This document shows, in pieces, positions 35,374 to 43,790 of a stretch of 64,000 nucleotides of DNA. How positions within the stretch are numbered: the stretch's first letter is position 1; each line of letters starts with the position of its first letter. A model generated the notes under the pieces. It had not been told where the DNA came from, searched no databases, and was given only the letters and a program-made list of their open reading frames with translations. The stretch spans positions 1,674,001-1,738,000 of the forward strand of contig NZ_JACGFN010000001.1 of NCBI RefSeq assembly GCF_016950255.1. Direction: 5' to 3'. This DNA is from Pectobacterium brasiliense (lineage in GTDB: Bacteria; Pseudomonadota; Gammaproteobacteria; Enterobacterales; Enterobacteriaceae). The translations under genes were made by a program, and so were the position numbers.

Positions 35374-35796
35374 ATGAGTATGTCATCTCCGTTTGAAAGT
35401 CAGGAAGACGCCCTGCTTAACGACATCAACATGACGCCGTTTATCGATGTCATGCTGGTGCTGCTGATCGTGTTCATGATTACCCTGCCGGTCATTAATC
35501 ATGCCGTCAAAGTGGAGCTACCGCGCGCCAGCGTCGAGAAAATCAAGAAAGATCCACAGGCTGTGGATATCGCAATTACTGCAACCGGACAAATTAACTG
35601 GAATAAAGAAGCCGTTGATGATGCCCAACTGATCGCCAAACTCGATGCGGCCTCAGCCGAAGGCACTCACCCAAATATACGGCTGTTTGCCGATCAGGCC
35701 GTCGAATATGGTCGAGTGGCGTATGTCATGACCAATGCTCAGCAGCGTGGCCTGAGCAAAATCGATTTCGTCCTGCAACCCGTCAAAGCACCCTGA
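35374..35796 (+). CDS. exbD: ExbD-type proton-channel subunit
   Basis: A 140-residue ExbD/TolR protein: a short cytoplasmic front, one membrane helix with the essential aspartate in INMTPFIDVMLVLLIVFMI, and a periplasmic domain (DIAITATGQINWNKEAV). It follows exbB after 14 bases and ends the tonB-exbBD unit; the next gene is 162 bases away and has its own motif copy. Confidence 0.95.
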   Translation: MSMSSPFESQEDALLNDINMTPFIDVMLVLLIVFMITLPVINHAVKVELPRASVEKIKKDPQAVDIAITATGQINWNKEAVDDAQLIAKLDAASAEGTHPNIRLFADQAVEYGRVAYVMTNAQQRGLSKIDFVLQPVKAP

Positions 35797-35893
35797 CCTC
35801 CCTTTTCGCTCTGGTGCTGACAGCCGCGCCAGCACCAGAGCGCATCATCTTCTCCATCATCCAACACCTCAGCGTAAAAAAGTTTCGTCTCGC

Positions 35894-35923
35894 GGTGACG
35901 CTTTTCTTTCTTCGTTGCACATC
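35894..35923 (+). promoter_or_regulatory. Shared 30-bp promoter-region motif, TldE copy
   Basis: GGTGACGC, TTTT, then TCGTTGCACATC, preceded by A6-gTTTC. It ends 35 bases before the TldE gene start. Being almost identical to the tonB copy while the surrounding DNA is unrelated argues for selection on a regulatory site. Confidence 0.7.
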
Positions 35924-35958
35924 ATGAGTAGAACACTGTTACGCATGGATACCGAATA

Positions 35959-37323
35959 ATGCCTTCTCTTGATGAATCCCCCGTTCTTGCTACGCCGCAG
36001 ACCGACACGCTTCAGTCGCTGGCCGGAGACGTACTGGACTTCGCGGCCACAAAAGGCGCGAGTCAGGCGGTCGTCAGCATCTCGCAGGGAAACCGCCGTA
36101 CGATCCGCGTCAGGAACGGCGATATTGATACGCTGACGCAAAACCAAAGCCGCTTCCTGTCCGTTACGGTCTACTTCGGCCAGCGCGCAGGCACCGTTTC
36201 TTCGACCTTGTTTAGCAAGGAAGCGTTGCAGGATGCCGTGGACGCTGCCAGCACGCTGGCAAAATATGCTGATGAGGATCCGTGTAGCGGTCTGCCGGAA
36301 GCGCAGCATTTCGCCCGTGAGATTTACGATCTTGCGCTGCACAACGCCGATACGCTGACAGTTGAGCAAGCGCTGTCGCTGGCGCTACGCGCCGAGCAGG
36401 CCGCCAATACCACACATGAACATGGCTACAGCGAGAGCACGGAAATCACCTCACAGCAGGGAGATTTTATTCTGGCGAACTCTGCCGGTTTTTCGGCGGG
36501 CTACCCGACGTCGTTACACACCCTGTGGAGCCATGCGATTGCGCGTAACGATACGCAACGCCAACAAGGTTTCTGGCACACCACCGGCAGAGCACCGTCG
36601 CTGCTGGCCTCGCCAGAGGCCATCGGGCATACCGCCGCACAACGTGCGGTGGCACAGCTAGGAGCACAGAAACTCTCAACCCGCCGCTGTCCAGTGCTGT
36701 TTGATGCCCCAGTGACGCACAGCCTGATTCATCATCTGGTCGGTGCGCTGAGCGGTGCGGCACTTTATCGCTCCACATCATTTCTGGGTCAGTGCCTCGG
36801 TGAAACCATCACTGCACCGCACCTGAGCCTGTATGAAAATCCGTTTATTCCCGGTGCACTGGCTAGCGCCTGCTTTGATGCCGAAGGCGTCGCCGCGGCT
36901 CCGCGGCATGTCATCCACGACGGCATTGCACAAGGCTATTTTCTCTCAAGCTACAGCGCTCGACGTCTGGGGCTCACGACGACCGGACACGCAGGTGGAG
37001 CCTATAACCTGACCGTCAGCAGCAGCCAAAGTCGCAATGACGATGACTTGCCAGCGCTGCTGCGCCAGATGCACACAGGGCTGCTGGTGACCACGCTATT
37101 GGGGCACGGACTGAACCCAATGACGGGCGACTATTCGCAGGGCGTGGCGGGCTTTTGGGTCGAAAACGGCGAAATTCAGTATCCGGTCGAAGAGATCACG
37201 ATTGCGGGCAACCTGAAAACGCTGCTCCTGCACTGTGTCGCGCTCGGGGCGGACATCCACACGCAGGGCAATCTCTCCTGCGGTTCCCTATTGATTGAAG
37301 AGATGCAGATCGCCGGGCAGTAA
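35959..37323 (+). CDS. pmbA: TldE/PmbA-like metalloprotease partner subunit
   Basis: A 454-residue TldD/PmbA-family protein lacking the HExxH motif, which marks it as the TldE-type partner that builds the active-site wall in TldD-TldE dimers. Family features are VVSISQGNRRTIRVRNGDID near the front and YNLTVSSSQSRNDDDLPALL plus MTGDYSQGVAGFWVENGEI at the end. In E. coli tldD and pmbA lie far apart; here the partner follows after 34 bases, suggesting a specialised second pair. Known dimers trim unstructured peptides such as microcin B17 precursor and CcdA. It begins its own unit behind the shared promoter motif. Confidence 0.88.
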   Translation: MPSLDESPVLATPQTDTLQSLAGDVLDFAATKGASQAVVSISQGNRRTIRVRNGDIDTLTQNQSRFLSVTVYFGQRAGTVSSTLFSKEALQDAVDAASTLAKYADEDPCSGLPEAQHFAREIYDLALHNADTLTVEQALSLALRAEQAANTTHEHGYSESTEITSQQGDFILANSAGFSAGYPTSLHTLWSHAIARNDTQRQQGFWHTTGRAPSLLASPEAIGHTAAQRAVAQLGAQKLSTRRCPVLFDAPVTHSLIHHLVGALSGAALYRSTSFLGQCLGETITAPHLSLYENPFIPGALASACFDAEGVAAAPRHVIHDGIAQGYFLSSYSARRLGLTTTGHAGGAYNLTVSSSQSRNDDDLPALLRQMHTGLLVTTLLGHGLNPMTGDYSQGVAGFWVENGEIQYPVEEITIAGNLKTLLLHCVALGADIHTQGNLSCGSLLIEEMQIAGQ

Positions 37324-37357
37324 TCCCACATCGCGTCATAGAAACAGGATCACCATC

Positions 37358-38803
37358 ATGGCAATACACGCTTCCAGAGCGCCAGTCTCACCTGTGCTGT
37401 CGGCATTTTCGCTGGAAACGACGGAGATAACGCACGCGCTGAACCACATCATGCAGCGTCAGGTGGACTATGCCGATCTCTATTTTCAACGCCGCCAGCA
37501 GGAAGGCTGGCAGTTAGAAAACGGTATCGTGCGCCCAACAGGATTTAGTCGCGATCAGGGCGTTGGCGTCCGCGCCGTCAGCGGCGAGAAAACGGCGTTC
37601 TCCTACACTAATGACCTCCGTCCGCAGGCGATTCTACAAGCGGCCAATACCGTAAGAGAAATCAGCCGTCAGGGACAGAACGCTAGTGTGGCACTACCCG
37701 TATCGCTGCCGCACGGCATTACCACGCTCTACCCGTCAGACAATCCCTTACTTGCCGTAACCGAAGAACATAAACGTCAGCTTCTGCTCTCGATCGACAG
37801 ACAGGCGCGCGCCCGCGATCCCCGCGTGACGCAGGTAACGGCTTACCTGAATGCTTCGCACGAAACCATTCTGATCGCCCGACATGACGGCAGGCTCGCC
37901 ACCGACGTTCGCCCACTGGTGAATCTGGTCATCAATGTCGTCGTCGAACAGCAGGGTCGCCGAGAGAACGGTTCCAGCGGTGGCGGGCGACGTCTCGACT
38001 ACCGATTCTTTGCTGACGAGACGGTCAGCCAGTGGGTTAATCAGGCCGTCGATCAGGCGCTGAATAATCTGGATGCCAGCCCGGTGCCAGCAGGCACTTA
38101 CAGCGTGATCCTCGGTGCTGGTTCACCCGGTATTTTGCTGCATGAAGCTATCGGGCACGGGCTGGAAGGCGATTTTAATCGCAAAGGCAGTTCCGCATTT
38201 TCTAGCCTATTAGGAGAACGCGTTGCCGCGCCGGGCATTACCGTCGTGGATGACGGCACGCTCGCCAACCGGCGGGGTTCGCTGCATGTGGACGATGAAG
38301 GCACGCCGTCGCAGTGTACAACGTTAATCGAAGACGGCATCCTGCGCGGCTATTTACAGGACAGCCTCAACGCCAGACTGATGAATACCGCCCTGACGGG
38401 CAACGCGCGTCGGGCTTCCTACTCCATGCTGCCGCTGCCGCGCATGACCAACACCTACATGCTAGCTGGACAATATCCCGCCGAAGAAGTGGTCGCATCG
38501 GTCAAAAACGGCCTCTACGCCGTCGGCTTCGGCGGCGGGCAGGTTGATATCAGCAGCGGGAAATATGTCTTTTCCACCACGGAAGCTTACCTGATTGAAA
38601 ACGGACGCGTCACTCGTCCGGTTAAAGGTGCCACGCTGATTGGTCACGGGCCAGAGGCGCTGCTGCACGTCGCGATGGTGGGCAACGATCTGGCTTTGGA
38701 TGACGGCAATATCGCTTGCACCAAAGAAGGCCAATCCCTGCCCGTCAGCGTCGGCCAGCCAACGCTTCGTATCGACAACATGACCGTAGGCGGCTCGCAG
38801 TAA
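37358..38803 (+). CDS. tldD: TldD-like zinc metalloprotease subunit
   Basis: A 481-residue TldD-type protein with the catalytic HEAIGHGLEGDFNRKG (His262, Glu263, His266) and the third-ligand region MLPLPRMTNTYML. Other blocks are VDYADLYFQRRQQEGWQLENG and GGGQVDISSGKYVFSTTEAYLIENG. ATG 37358 (MAIHAS) is chosen over an upstream in-frame extension that overlaps the TldE gene. With TldE it should form a closed protease acting on small unfolded peptides in the cytoplasm. Placement after a TonB receptor and SbmA-type transporter suggests that the imported material is its substrate. Confidence 0.9.
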   Translation: MAIHASRAPVSPVLSAFSLETTEITHALNHIMQRQVDYADLYFQRRQQEGWQLENGIVRPTGFSRDQGVGVRAVSGEKTAFSYTNDLRPQAILQAANTVREISRQGQNASVALPVSLPHGITTLYPSDNPLLAVTEEHKRQLLLSIDRQARARDPRVTQVTAYLNASHETILIARHDGRLATDVRPLVNLVINVVVEQQGRRENGSSGGGRRLDYRFFADETVSQWVNQAVDQALNNLDASPVPAGTYSVILGAGSPGILLHEAIGHGLEGDFNRKGSSAFSSLLGERVAAPGITVVDDGTLANRRGSLHVDDEGTPSQCTTLIEDGILRGYLQDSLNARLMNTALTGNARRASYSMLPLPRMTNTYMLAGQYPAEEVVASVKNGLYAVGFGGGQVDISSGKYVFSTTEAYLIENGRVTRPVKGATLIGHGPEALLHVAMVGNDLALDDGNIACTKEGQSLPVSVGQPTLRIDNMTVGGSQ

Positions 38804-38867
38804 GCCGTGCGTCACGGTTCATTGCCCCTACTCAATTTACTCACGATTTTCTCTGAACGGAGACACC

Positions 38868-40133
38868 ATGTCAGACGCCATTATCACTGCCAGCGACACC
38901 TCGTTGGATGCGTTGCTCACGACTAGCGACAAACCCATTTTGCTCGATCTGTGGGCACCCTGGTGCCAGCCGTGTAAAACGCTGGCTCCTTTGCTGAACA
39001 CGATTGCCGATAACACGCCAGACAACCTGACCGTCGCTAAGCTGGATGTGGAGCAGTATCCGGCATTCATGCAGCGTTTTGGCGTGCGCGGCATTCCTAC
39101 GCTGCTGCTGTTTAAAAATGGGCAAGAGATTTCACGACAGATCGGCGTGAAAACACTGGCACAGCTACGCGGCTGGCTGGAATCGCACGAGATTGCGATA
39201 CAGAACACCGTACAGCCGCTGGCAGACATCCGCGTTACGTGGAGCACGTTCTATGGTGATGCTTCGCTACACACTTTCCTCCACCAGCGGCTACGTCAGC
39301 ATGCGGCGGACGGCAATATCGAACACGCGTTTTCCCCCTATTGGCAGGACAACAAAGGCTCAGTCTCTGCTGCACTGGCACACAACGCAGACATTCGCAT
39401 CTTTGAACGCATCACCGGACTACCTGCCGCGCTCGGCTTACTGCTGGAAAAACTGCCGAGCACCACACCAGAACAGGTTGATGCCCTCTTTGCGGCGCTT
39501 GCTCCGGGAAAAACGGTAGATGGCGTTGCGCTGCAATGGCTGCACCACTGGTTAAGTCACGAAGGAAATCCGTGGTCTGACTGGCTGGCAGATAAAACCG
39601 TAGATGGCTTGCGCCAACAGTGGGTTCAGGCAATTTCACGACTGCTAGCAGGTGAAGCCGTGGCAGAAAGCGAATGGACGGCACTGCACCAGCAGGCAAT
39701 AAGCTGGGAAGAAAAAGCGGCTACCGAACTGGGCCTGGAAAAGAATGTTGCAACAATACTCGCCAGCCTATCGCCGCCGCCTGCCGCGTCCGACGCTGAT
39801 AGCTGGCGCAGCATCAGCATCACTCTTGGCTTCGCGCTGGCGCAGATCCTGCAAATTAAAGACGGATGGAGCAGAGAAGAACGCGCAACGCCAGATAGAC
39901 GCTTCCGCTGGTTTCAGGCACAGGAAGACGCCACGCCGAGCAAAAAGCTAACGGATGAACAAATTACCACGCTGCGTGAGCAGTGGCTTCAGGAAAACCC
40001 AGATTTTTCCGCGAAAGAGGACGCATTTTATCAGCGCTATCCGCAGCTGTCAGAAGCGCAGAAAATCCTCTTACAGGAAACGCTATGGGAATTGCTTCGT
40101 CGTGCGCCCGCCTTCAAATCACAGCTGGACTGA
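38868..40133 (+). CDS. Thioredoxin-domain protein with a large unassigned C-terminal region
   Basis: A 421-residue cytoplasmic protein. Residues about 1-108 are a complete thioredoxin fold with the active site WCQPCK (Cys33, Cys36) and the cis-proline GVRGIPTLLLF. The remaining 310 residues are helical and tryptophan-rich, and I cannot assign them to a family; a segment at about 110-195 resembles tetrapeptide-like thioredoxin-associated regions only vaguely. No signal peptide. It follows the TldD gene by 64 bases in the same direction and ends the locus. A likely role is reducing disulfides of the imported substrate, or holding a partner. Gln in place of Gly in CxPC is unusual for thioredoxin. 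Confidence 0.8.
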   Translation: MSDAIITASDTSLDALLTTSDKPILLDLWAPWCQPCKTLAPLLNTIADNTPDNLTVAKLDVEQYPAFMQRFGVRGIPTLLLFKNGQEISRQIGVKTLAQLRGWLESHEIAIQNTVQPLADIRVTWSTFYGDASLHTFLHQRLRQHAADGNIEHAFSPYWQDNKGSVSAALAHNADIRIFERITGLPAALGLLLEKLPSTTPEQVDALFAALAPGKTVDGVALQWLHHWLSHEGNPWSDWLADKTVDGLRQQWVQAISRLLAGEAVAESEWTALHQQAISWEEKAATELGLEKNVATILASLSPPPAASDADSWRSISITLGFALAQILQIKDGWSREERATPDRRFRWFQAQEDATPSKKLTDEQITTLREQWLQENPDFSAKEDAFYQRYPQLSEAQKILLQETLWELLRRAPAFKSQLD

Positions 40134-40159
40134 TTCCATCGTCAGCCTCTCTGTAGTAC

Positions 40160-40181
40160 GGCGTCTCAGGGATGAGACGCC
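40160..40181. terminator. Hairpin between the thioredoxin-fusion gene and tmcA
   Basis: GGCGTCTCA (40160-40168) pairs with TGAGACGCC (40173-40181), a 9-base perfect stem with a 4-base loop, overlapping the tmcA stop codon. No long T-run, so it is only a probable terminator for the two convergent genes. Confidence 0.5.
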
Positions 40182-42241
40182 CCTCTCGTCAAACGAGTAG
40201 AAAGCCCCCACTCTCTCCAGCGCTCACACCGCTGCGCATCAAGATCGACCAGTGCATTGGCGGCTTCTTCGCGCCAGCGTTTCAGGAGCGCTTTCCTGCC
40301 GGTTAGCCCCAGCGTCATGGCTATCTGCTCGCTTTCACCCGGCTTTTCCGCCAGCAGGCGTAGCGCAGGCAGCGGCAATGCGGTGTGAACCAGCAGGCGG
40401 CAAAGCGCGGAGAAACTAGCCTCCATCGGCCGATGCGCAAACGCAAAACCCGCCAGCTCACGCCAGTCATCTTCATCCAGCTCGGTATTTCCTGTCTGCG
40501 GTAGTGCGAGGTTAAGCGGAATCAAGCGCTGTAACCAATGCCAGTCACGCGCCAATTGCTGACTTCCCTGCTCCGCCAGTCTATGCCCTGCTTCACTCAG
40601 CGGCAGCACCGCCATCGCGCTGTAGCAGCCGCTGCTGGCTTCAAGATGGCTGCCAATACGCACCAGTTGAAACCCACACGACTGCCAGAACGCCCACAGC
40701 TCTGACTGATAACCGAAGCTAACCGACAAATAATCCAACGCCTGTCGCTGTGCCTCACGCCTCTGCTCTGCAATGAGCGCCCGGCCAATCCCTTGTCGGC
40801 GACATGAGGATGCCACTGCAATCCGGCTCACCCGGCGTGCACGTAGCGTCGGCGCATGCCATAAGCCAGCGTGTGCCGCCAGCGACTGTGCCACCAAATT
40901 ACCGCGCGGGCGTCGCCGTCCTGCCCACACCTCATGAGCCAGCGAGTCCGACAGCCCGCCTTCCTCCACCAGCCACAGCACACCACACATCTCGCCCGCC
41001 ACCTGTGCGCTGGCAATATGCATGCCCGGCGCATCCATCAGGCGGCGCAAATCCAGCGGCGAAGTACGATAATGCGCACTGCACAAAAGCGTGTAGCACC
41101 ATGCCAGACGCTCAGGGTGTATTAGCCAGTCGTCGGCACGTTCGATTCGACTTTCCAGCGCAGAAGAAGGAATAGCTCGAACGGGCTGTTGCAGGGAATG
41201 AAACGCGTCGGGCTCGTTGAATAGCAGCGCCCGATCCAGCACCCGCTCTAGGGGATCGTTCGCGACCCAGCGCAGCGGATCGTCCAGCGTAAACGCCCGC
41301 CACTGCGGCAGCGTCGCACAGAACTTCAGCAGAAATCCCCGTCCGGTGCCTTCGTACCCCTGTACCGTCGTGGTCATCAGAATGCGGGAAAAATACGGTA
41401 ACAGCGCGGAGAGCACGGAAGACGGAATCGCCGCCGCCTCATCAATTAACAACCAGTCGATATTGGGAGCGCCATGAAGGCGACAGTGTGCCAGCAGCGC
41501 ATCCGGTGCCCAGAACTGCGCATCGGTACGTGCGTGCTGTTGCAGAATCTCCGCCGCTGCGCGGGAAGGTGCGGTAATCCAGCAGGTTCCGCGACTGCGC
41601 TGCGTCAGCATGCCCGCCAACGCTGATTTCCCCCGCCCGCGTGGTGCGGTAATCACAAACACGCCAGATTCTGCGGCATTCAGCTCATGCAGAATCTGCT
41701 GCTGTTGCGCTGTCGGTTCACCGTTCGCAGGCTGCCAGTCCGATCGCGCGGCCAGTGGCCGAATCACGACGTCCTGATCCTGCTGCCAAAGAACAACGTC
41801 CTCATCGGCCAACAGCTGGCGTTGAAAATGCTGGATAAAGTGCGGGGTAGCAATCGGCTGTTCTTGTTCGCTCCAGCGCAGGCTGTCTTCATCCGGCTGC
41901 ATCGGCCATGTCTGCCACGACGGCACCAGCATAATCAGCCAGCTACCGACCTGTAGCGTGCCTGACAGCATCGCCAGCGCCTCGACGTCCACGCCTTTGC
42001 GCGCATCAAACACCGCGTGAAGAAACTCCTGCCCTAGCAGCGTCCGCACTCGACTGGCTGGCAGCGCGGTGACGGAATCAGGCGCGGACTCGCCGATCCA
42101 CAGCCAGTCACCAGACGATTGGTGGCTGAGCGCCAGCGCCTGTTCTTCACACCAGTTCGGCTCGCCGCTCAGCACCAGCAATCGCCGGAGGCCATAGCGC
42201 TGCTGCTGGCACTGGCTGTGGAGAAAATCACGCAACATCAT
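40166..42241 (-). CDS. tmcA: tRNA(Met) cytidine acetyltransferase TmcA
   Basis: TmcA makes N4-acetylcytidine at the wobble base of elongator tRNA-Met, using ATP/GTP and acetyl-CoA. The roughly 691-residue protein has the helicase-like ATPase domain with Walker A APRGRGKSALAGML, DWLLIDEAAAIP and MTTTVQGYEGTGRGFLLKF, then a GNAT acetyltransferase domain (VSRIAVASSCRRQGIGRAL). The N-terminal RRLLVLSGEPNWCEEQAL is characteristic. GTG 42244, ATG 42241 and ATG 42238 are all possible starts; none has a strong ribosome site. It belongs to the ypfH-tmcA backbone now split by an insert of about 18 kb. Confidence 0.93.
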   Translation of the reverse strand: MMLRDFLHSQCQQQRYGLRRLLVLSGEPNWCEEQALALSHQSSGDWLWIGESAPDSVTALPASRVRTLLGQEFLHAVFDARKGVDVEALAMLSGTLQVGSWLIMLVPSWQTWPMQPDEDSLRWSEQEQPIATPHFIQHFQRQLLADEDVVLWQQDQDVVIRPLAARSDWQPANGEPTAQQQQILHELNAAESGVFVITAPRGRGKSALAGMLTQRSRGTCWITAPSRAAAEILQQHARTDAQFWAPDALLAHCRLHGAPNIDWLLIDEAAAIPSSVLSALLPYFSRILMTTTVQGYEGTGRGFLLKFCATLPQWRAFTLDDPLRWVANDPLERVLDRALLFNEPDAFHSLQQPVRAIPSSALESRIERADDWLIHPERLAWCYTLLCSAHYRTSPLDLRRLMDAPGMHIASAQVAGEMCGVLWLVEEGGLSDSLAHEVWAGRRRPRGNLVAQSLAAHAGLWHAPTLRARRVSRIAVASSCRRQGIGRALIAEQRREAQRQALDYLSVSFGYQSELWAFWQSCGFQLVRIGSHLEASSGCYSAMAVLPLSEAGHRLAEQGSQQLARDWHWLQRLIPLNLALPQTGNTELDEDDWRELAGFAFAHRPMEASFSALCRLLVHTALPLPALRLLAEKPGESEQIAMTLGLTGRKALLKRWREEAANALVDLDAQRCERWREWGLSTRLTRGASHP

Positions 42242-42258
42242 CACATGCGCCAGATGAA

Positions 42259-42711
42259 TCAGGTCTTGCCAATCAGCAGGGAAAGCAGCCCTGCGGCAAT
42301 CAGTGGACCAACGGGAACGCCGCGAAACAGCGCCACGCCCATGACCGTGCCCACCAGCAGCCCTGCCACCACGGAGGGCTGGTTACTCATCAGCGACACG
42401 CCGCGTCCGCCAAGCCAGGACACGGCAACACCAATGAGAATCGCCAACAGAGATTTCCAGTGCAGGAAGGAATGCATGACTTCACTGGCGGTAATTTTTC
42501 CGCTGGCAATCGGTGCCATCACGCCAATCGTCAGAATGACGATACCGATGCTCAGGCCGTATTTTTCCACCCACGGAAAATAGCTGTTCAACGGTGTGAT
42601 ACGTACCGCCAGCAGAACCAAAATCGCCAGCGTGACGGTCATGTTGTGGCTGATGATACCCAGCCCCGCCAGGACGAGCAGAATTAACAATGTTGGATCG
42701 AGATAGGTCAT
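42259..42711 (-). CDS. DUF441 membrane protein (YeaL-like)
   Basis: A 150-residue inner-membrane protein with four predicted helices, close to E. coli Yea[47 protein letters not shown] and [22 protein letters not shown] are shared blocks. Function unknown. ATG 42711 ([12 protein letters not shown]) gives the family length; the upstream extension is not conserved. Its stop is 14-17 bases before the tmcA start on the same strand, so they are probably co-transcribed. In E. coli yeaL is elsewhere and ypfJ lies here. Confidence 0.85.
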   Translation of the reverse strand: MTYLDPTLLILLVLAGLGIISHNMTVTLAILVLLAVRITPLNSYFPWVEKYGLSIGIVILTIGVMAPIASGKITASEVMHSFLHWKSLLAILIGVAVSWLGGRGVSLMSNQPSVVAGLLVGTVMGVALFRGVPVGPLIAAGLLSLLIGKT

Positions 42712-42911
42712 GGATGCGAGTCTGTCGAAAGTAGTCAGATTGTGCGTTAAGCAAACCGCGATGATAGCATTAATCGGGGTCATGGCAGGAATCGAAGTAA
42801 AGGCCAAGTGAGCAAATCATTCGGGCAGAGACGAGAATAGAAAGGCAGCTTTTCGAGAGAAAAATGGGCAAAACATTCAGGCCGTCAGCCTATCGCCGAC
42901 TGGCGACCCGA

Positions 42912-42927
42912 ACGTAAACGATTGCGC
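42912..42927. promoter_or_regulatory. PurR-like operator just past the purC stop
   Basis: Read on the minus strand, GCGCAATCGTTTACGT matches the PurR consensus ANGCAANCGNTTNCNT at all fixed positions but the first. It lies only 2 bases downstream of the purC stop codon rather than in the purC promoter. Confidence 0.45.
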
Positions 42928-42929
42928 AG

Positions 42930-43643
42930 TTAGTCTAATTTTACGCCGATACGGTGCGCAACTTCTTCATACGCTTCAATCAAGCCACCGAGGCTCTGAC
43001 GGAAACGGTCTTTATCCATTTTGTTCAGCGTTTCTTTGTCCCACAGGCGGCTACCGTCTGGTGAGAACTCATCACCCAGCACAACTTCACCTTTGAACAG
43101 ACCGAACTCCAGCTTGAAATCGACCAGAATCAGCCCGGCGTCGCCAAACAGTTTGCTCAGCACGTCGTTCGCCTTGTAGCTCAGCTCTTTCATGCGAGCC
43201 AGATTCTCTTCATTCACCCAGCCGAACGTCTTGCAGTAAGATTCGTTCACCATCGGGTCATGCATCTCATCGTTTTTCAGGAACAGATCGAACAACGGTG
43301 GGTTCAGCTCGATACCTTCTTCGATACCCAGACGTTTTACCAGCGATCCCGCCGCGCGGTTGCGCACGACACACTCGACCGGCACCATGTCCAGCTTTTT
43401 CACCAGCACTTCATTGTCAGACAGCAGGCTCACCATTTGCGTTGGGATTCCAGCTTCTTCCAGTTTGCTCATGATGAAATGGTTGAATTTGTTATTCACC
43501 ATTCCTTTACGGTCAAACTGCTCAATGCGTGCACCGTCTCCTGCTGATGTATCATTGCGGAACTCCAGCACCAGTAGATCGGGATCTTCGGTGGTGTAGA
43601 CGGTTTTCGCCTTTCCACGATACAGCTCAGCTAGCTTTTGCAT
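42930..43643 (-). CDS. purC: SAICAR synthetase PurC
   Basis: PurC condenses CAIR with aspartate in step 8 of purine synthesis. The 237-residue protein equals E. coli PurC in length and has the N-terminal [19 protein letters not shown] nucleotide loop, [18 protein letters not shown], and [10 protein letters not shown]. It is separated from bamC by a hairpin and probably has its own promoter; a weak PurR-like half match (GGCAACCGTT) lies about 60 bases upstream. Confidence 0.97.
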   Translation of the reverse strand: MQKLAELYRGKAKTVYTTEDPDLLVLEFRNDTSAGDGARIEQFDRKGMVNNKFNHFIMSKLEEAGIPTQMVSLLSDNEVLVKKLDMVPVECVVRNRAAGSLVKRLGIEEGIELNPPLFDLFLKNDEMHDPMVNESYCKTFGWVNEENLARMKELSYKANDVLSKLFGDAGLILVDFKLEFGLFKGEVVLGDEFSPDGSRLWDKETLNKMDKDRFRQSLGGLIEAYEEVAHRIGVKLD

Positions 43644-43753
43644 CTTTAATTACTCCACACAGTGAGGGTCAACAAGTACGACCCGATATTTAACGCTTCC
43701 CCGAACGGTTGCCGATAGCGCCCGTCAATTCGGGTAGAGATTGTTGAATGAAG

Positions 43754-43776
43754 AAGGGCCGGATAATCCGACCCTT
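43754..43776 (-). terminator. Hairpin terminator after bamC
   Basis: AAGGG-x-CGGA (43754-43763) pairs with TCCG-x-CCCTT (43767-43776), one mismatch and a 3-base loop. On the minus strand CTTCTTC follows the stem. It ends the dapA-bamC transcript 15 bases past the bamC stop. Confidence 0.65.
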
Positions 43777-43790
43777 GGTTTACTTATGCG

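Noticed and set aside
27356..40133. Reading the TonB locus as the known Fus ferredoxin-uptake system
   Set aside because: Fus has an M16-type protease; here the protease is a TldD/TldE pair, with FecI/FecR and ExbBD genes added, so it is at most an analogue.
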